Assembly: GCF_002797325.1 (NCBI RefSeq)
Contig: NZ_KZ454938.1
Location: 1,810,267-1,874,266 of the forward strand
DNA length: 64,000 bases
Direction: 5' to 3'
From: Bacillus sp. FJAT-45037
GTDB taxonomy: Bacteria > Bacillota > Bacilli > Bacillales > Bacillaceae_D
Both the position numbers and the translations under genes were made by a program. This document shows, piece by piece, positions 63,701 through 64,000 of the stretch (the stretch's first letter is position 1; each line of letters starts with the position of its first letter). Under the pieces are notes generated by a model, which was not told where the DNA came from, ran no database searches, and was given only the letters and a program-made list of their open reading frames with translations.

Positions 63701-64000
63701 TTTCTGATTCGGAGCGAACAATACGCATTCCTCGGCCGCCTCCACCTAAGGATGCCTTAATAATAAATGGATACCCATTCTCATCACCGAATTGTTTCAC
63801 GTCTTCTAAACTTAATACAGTTCCATCACTTCCGGGGATGACAGGAAGATTCGCTTTAATGGCTTGTTCTCTAGCCTGAACCTTATCACCGAACATTATG
63901 AGGTGCTCGAGTTCTGGGCCAATAAAAATGATGCCTTCCTCGCTACAACGAGTCGCAAAATCAATATTTTCAGATAAGAAACCATAGCCTGGATGAATCG
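60798..64000 (-). CDS. pyc: Pyruvate carboxylase (5' end cut by window edge)
   Basis: Pyruvate carboxylase makes oxaloacetate from pyruvate, bicarbonate and ATP. The reading frame runs on to the window edge (34 further codons, encoding IHPGYGFLSENIDF and IFIGPELEHL, before the first in-frame ATG at 63896), so the true start lies beyond 64000. Visible domains in order are biotin carboxylase (GGGGRGMRIVRSESE, HYDR-type HLYDRDCSVQRRHQKV), carboxyltransferase (LLTDTTFRDAHQSLLATRV, HTHDTSGNG) and biotin carrier (TEAMKMET, biotinylated lysine). The terminator at 60752-60789 ends it. Confidence 0.98.
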   Translation of the reverse strand, partial: IHPGYGFLSENIDFATRCSEEGIIFIGPELEHLIMFGDKVQAREQAIKANLPVIPGSDGTVLSLEDVKQFGDENGYPFIIKASLGGGGRGMRIVRSESEMKESYERAKSEAKSAFGNDEVYVEKFIENPKHIEVQILADKHGHTIHLYDRDCSVQRRHQKVVEIAPSVSLDIELRERICAAAVQLMVNVGYVNAGTVEFLVTDDGEFYFIEVNPRVQVEHTITEMVTGVDIVQSQLMIANGEELHSPLLGIPKQEDVVCNGYAIQSRVTTEDPSNGFMPDTGRINAYRTGGGFGVRLDAGNGFQGAVITPYYDSLLVKVSTWALTFENAAAKMLRNLREFRIRGIMTNIAFLENVVQHPRFLNGQYNTSFIDTTPELFVFPKRKDRGTKMLSFIGETIVNGYPGLEKGNKPVLDLPPVPKLKLTDPIPSGTKQMLDQEGPVALAKWVKEQKEVLLTDTTFRDAHQSLLATRVRTHDLKRIAEPTSRMVPNLFSMEMWGGATFDVAMRFLHEDPWERLLTLRKQSPNVLFQMLLRASNAVGYKNYPDNVIEEFVAKSSHAGIDVFRIFDSLNWVEGMKLTIESVRNQNKIAEAAMCYTGDILDSARPKYDLEYYKKLAKELENSGAHILGIKDMAGLLKPEAAYQLISTLKETIDIPIHLHTHDTSGNGLFTYARAIDAGVDIVDVAVGSMAGLTSQPSANSLYYALSDSARKPNVDIKALEELGEFWEGTRKYYAGFESGMNAPHTEVYEHEMPGGQYSNLQQQAKAVGLEARWNEVKKMYRTVNDMFGDVVKVTPSSKIVGDMALYMVQNDLNEEAVYTRGESLDFPDSVVEFFEGQLGQPYQGFPEKLQKLILKGRTPIEGRPSESMDPVDFQEIKEKLFKQLDRQVTSHDMLSYALYPKVFTDFESFRSQFGDVSVLDTLTFFYGMRLGEEIEVEIEKGKTLIVKFISLSKPHEDGTRIVYFELNGQPREVVIKDLNVATTTIARPKVDKDNPNQIGASMPGTVVKTLVKKGAKVKKGDHLMITEAMKMETTVQAVFDGEIKEVFVQDGEPILTGDLLIEMKE

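Overview
This is a chromosomal segment of an endospore-forming, aerobic Gram-positive bacterium of the Bacillaceae. It holds a complete dcw (division and cell wall) cluster carrying spoVD, spoVE, spoIIGA, sigE and sigG, then a ylb-type cluster with rpmF, coaD and ricF, and a caa3-type cytochrome oxidase operon leading to pyc. The general order matches my memory of the Bacillus subtilis ileS-to-pyc region, read here on the minus strand. Base composition is moderate to low GC. BshC (bacillithiol synthesis) and a MurE with a DNPR motif (meso-diaminopimelate peptidoglycan) fit the group. Some gene contents differ from B. subtilis (murF inside dcw, accessory genes between ylb genes), so it is probably a more distant bacillus. 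The exact genus cannot be told from the sequence alone.

Positions 1-376 hold a T-box leader for a gene beyond the left edge, almost certainly ileS. Positions 377-4489 are the divIVA-ylmH-ylmG-sepF-ylmE-ylmD-ylmC group (septum placement and its conserved neighbours). Positions 4631-7228 are sigG, sigE and spoIIGA, the compartment-specific sporulation sigma factors and the SigE-activating protease. Positions 7443-27747 are ftsZ, ftsA, sbp, two DUF881 genes, divIB, murB, murG, spoVE, murD, mraY, murF, murE, spoVD, pbpB, ftsL, rsmH and mraZ. These make peptidoglycan precursor, build the divisome and switch part of it to spore cortex synthesis. I can read candidate promoters that match this logic: three 10-bp-spaced GTGG repeats before mraZ, SigE-type promoters before spoVD and spoVE, a SigH-type promoter before ftsA, a 22-bp-spaced promoter before spoIIGA and a SigF/SigG-type promoter before sigG.

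Positions 27901-39947 hold bshC, a DUF3397 gene, panE, ylbP, rsfA (ylbO), an enoyl-CoA hydratase-like gene, rpmF, ylbN, tmcAL, ylbL, ylbK, ylbJ, coaD and rsmD. Positions 39948-52292 are the most variable part. Conserved genes ylbG, ricF (ylbF), ylbE, ylbD and a CAP-domain gene are separated by accessory genes: an MFS exporter, a CrtI-like FAD oxidoreductase with a cysteine-motif protein, uvsE, an ATP-grasp enzyme, a secreted protein, a thioesterase, a lipoprotein and an AI-2E family protein. A probable independent small RNA gene (about 40060-40229) with its own -10 box and terminator lies beside rsmD.

Positions 52335-59186 encode heme A synthesis (ctaA, ctaB) and the caa3 oxidase (ctaC-ctaF), plus a DUF420 gene where B. 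subtilis has ctaG. A photolyase gene and the pyruvate carboxylase gene, cut by the right edge, close the window. I saw no tRNA, rRNA, CRISPR array, transposase, prophage or plasmid function. The window is mostly conserved core genome. The best candidates for something undescribed are the small RNA, two strong palindromes in promoter regions, and the CrtI-like/cysteine-protein pair.
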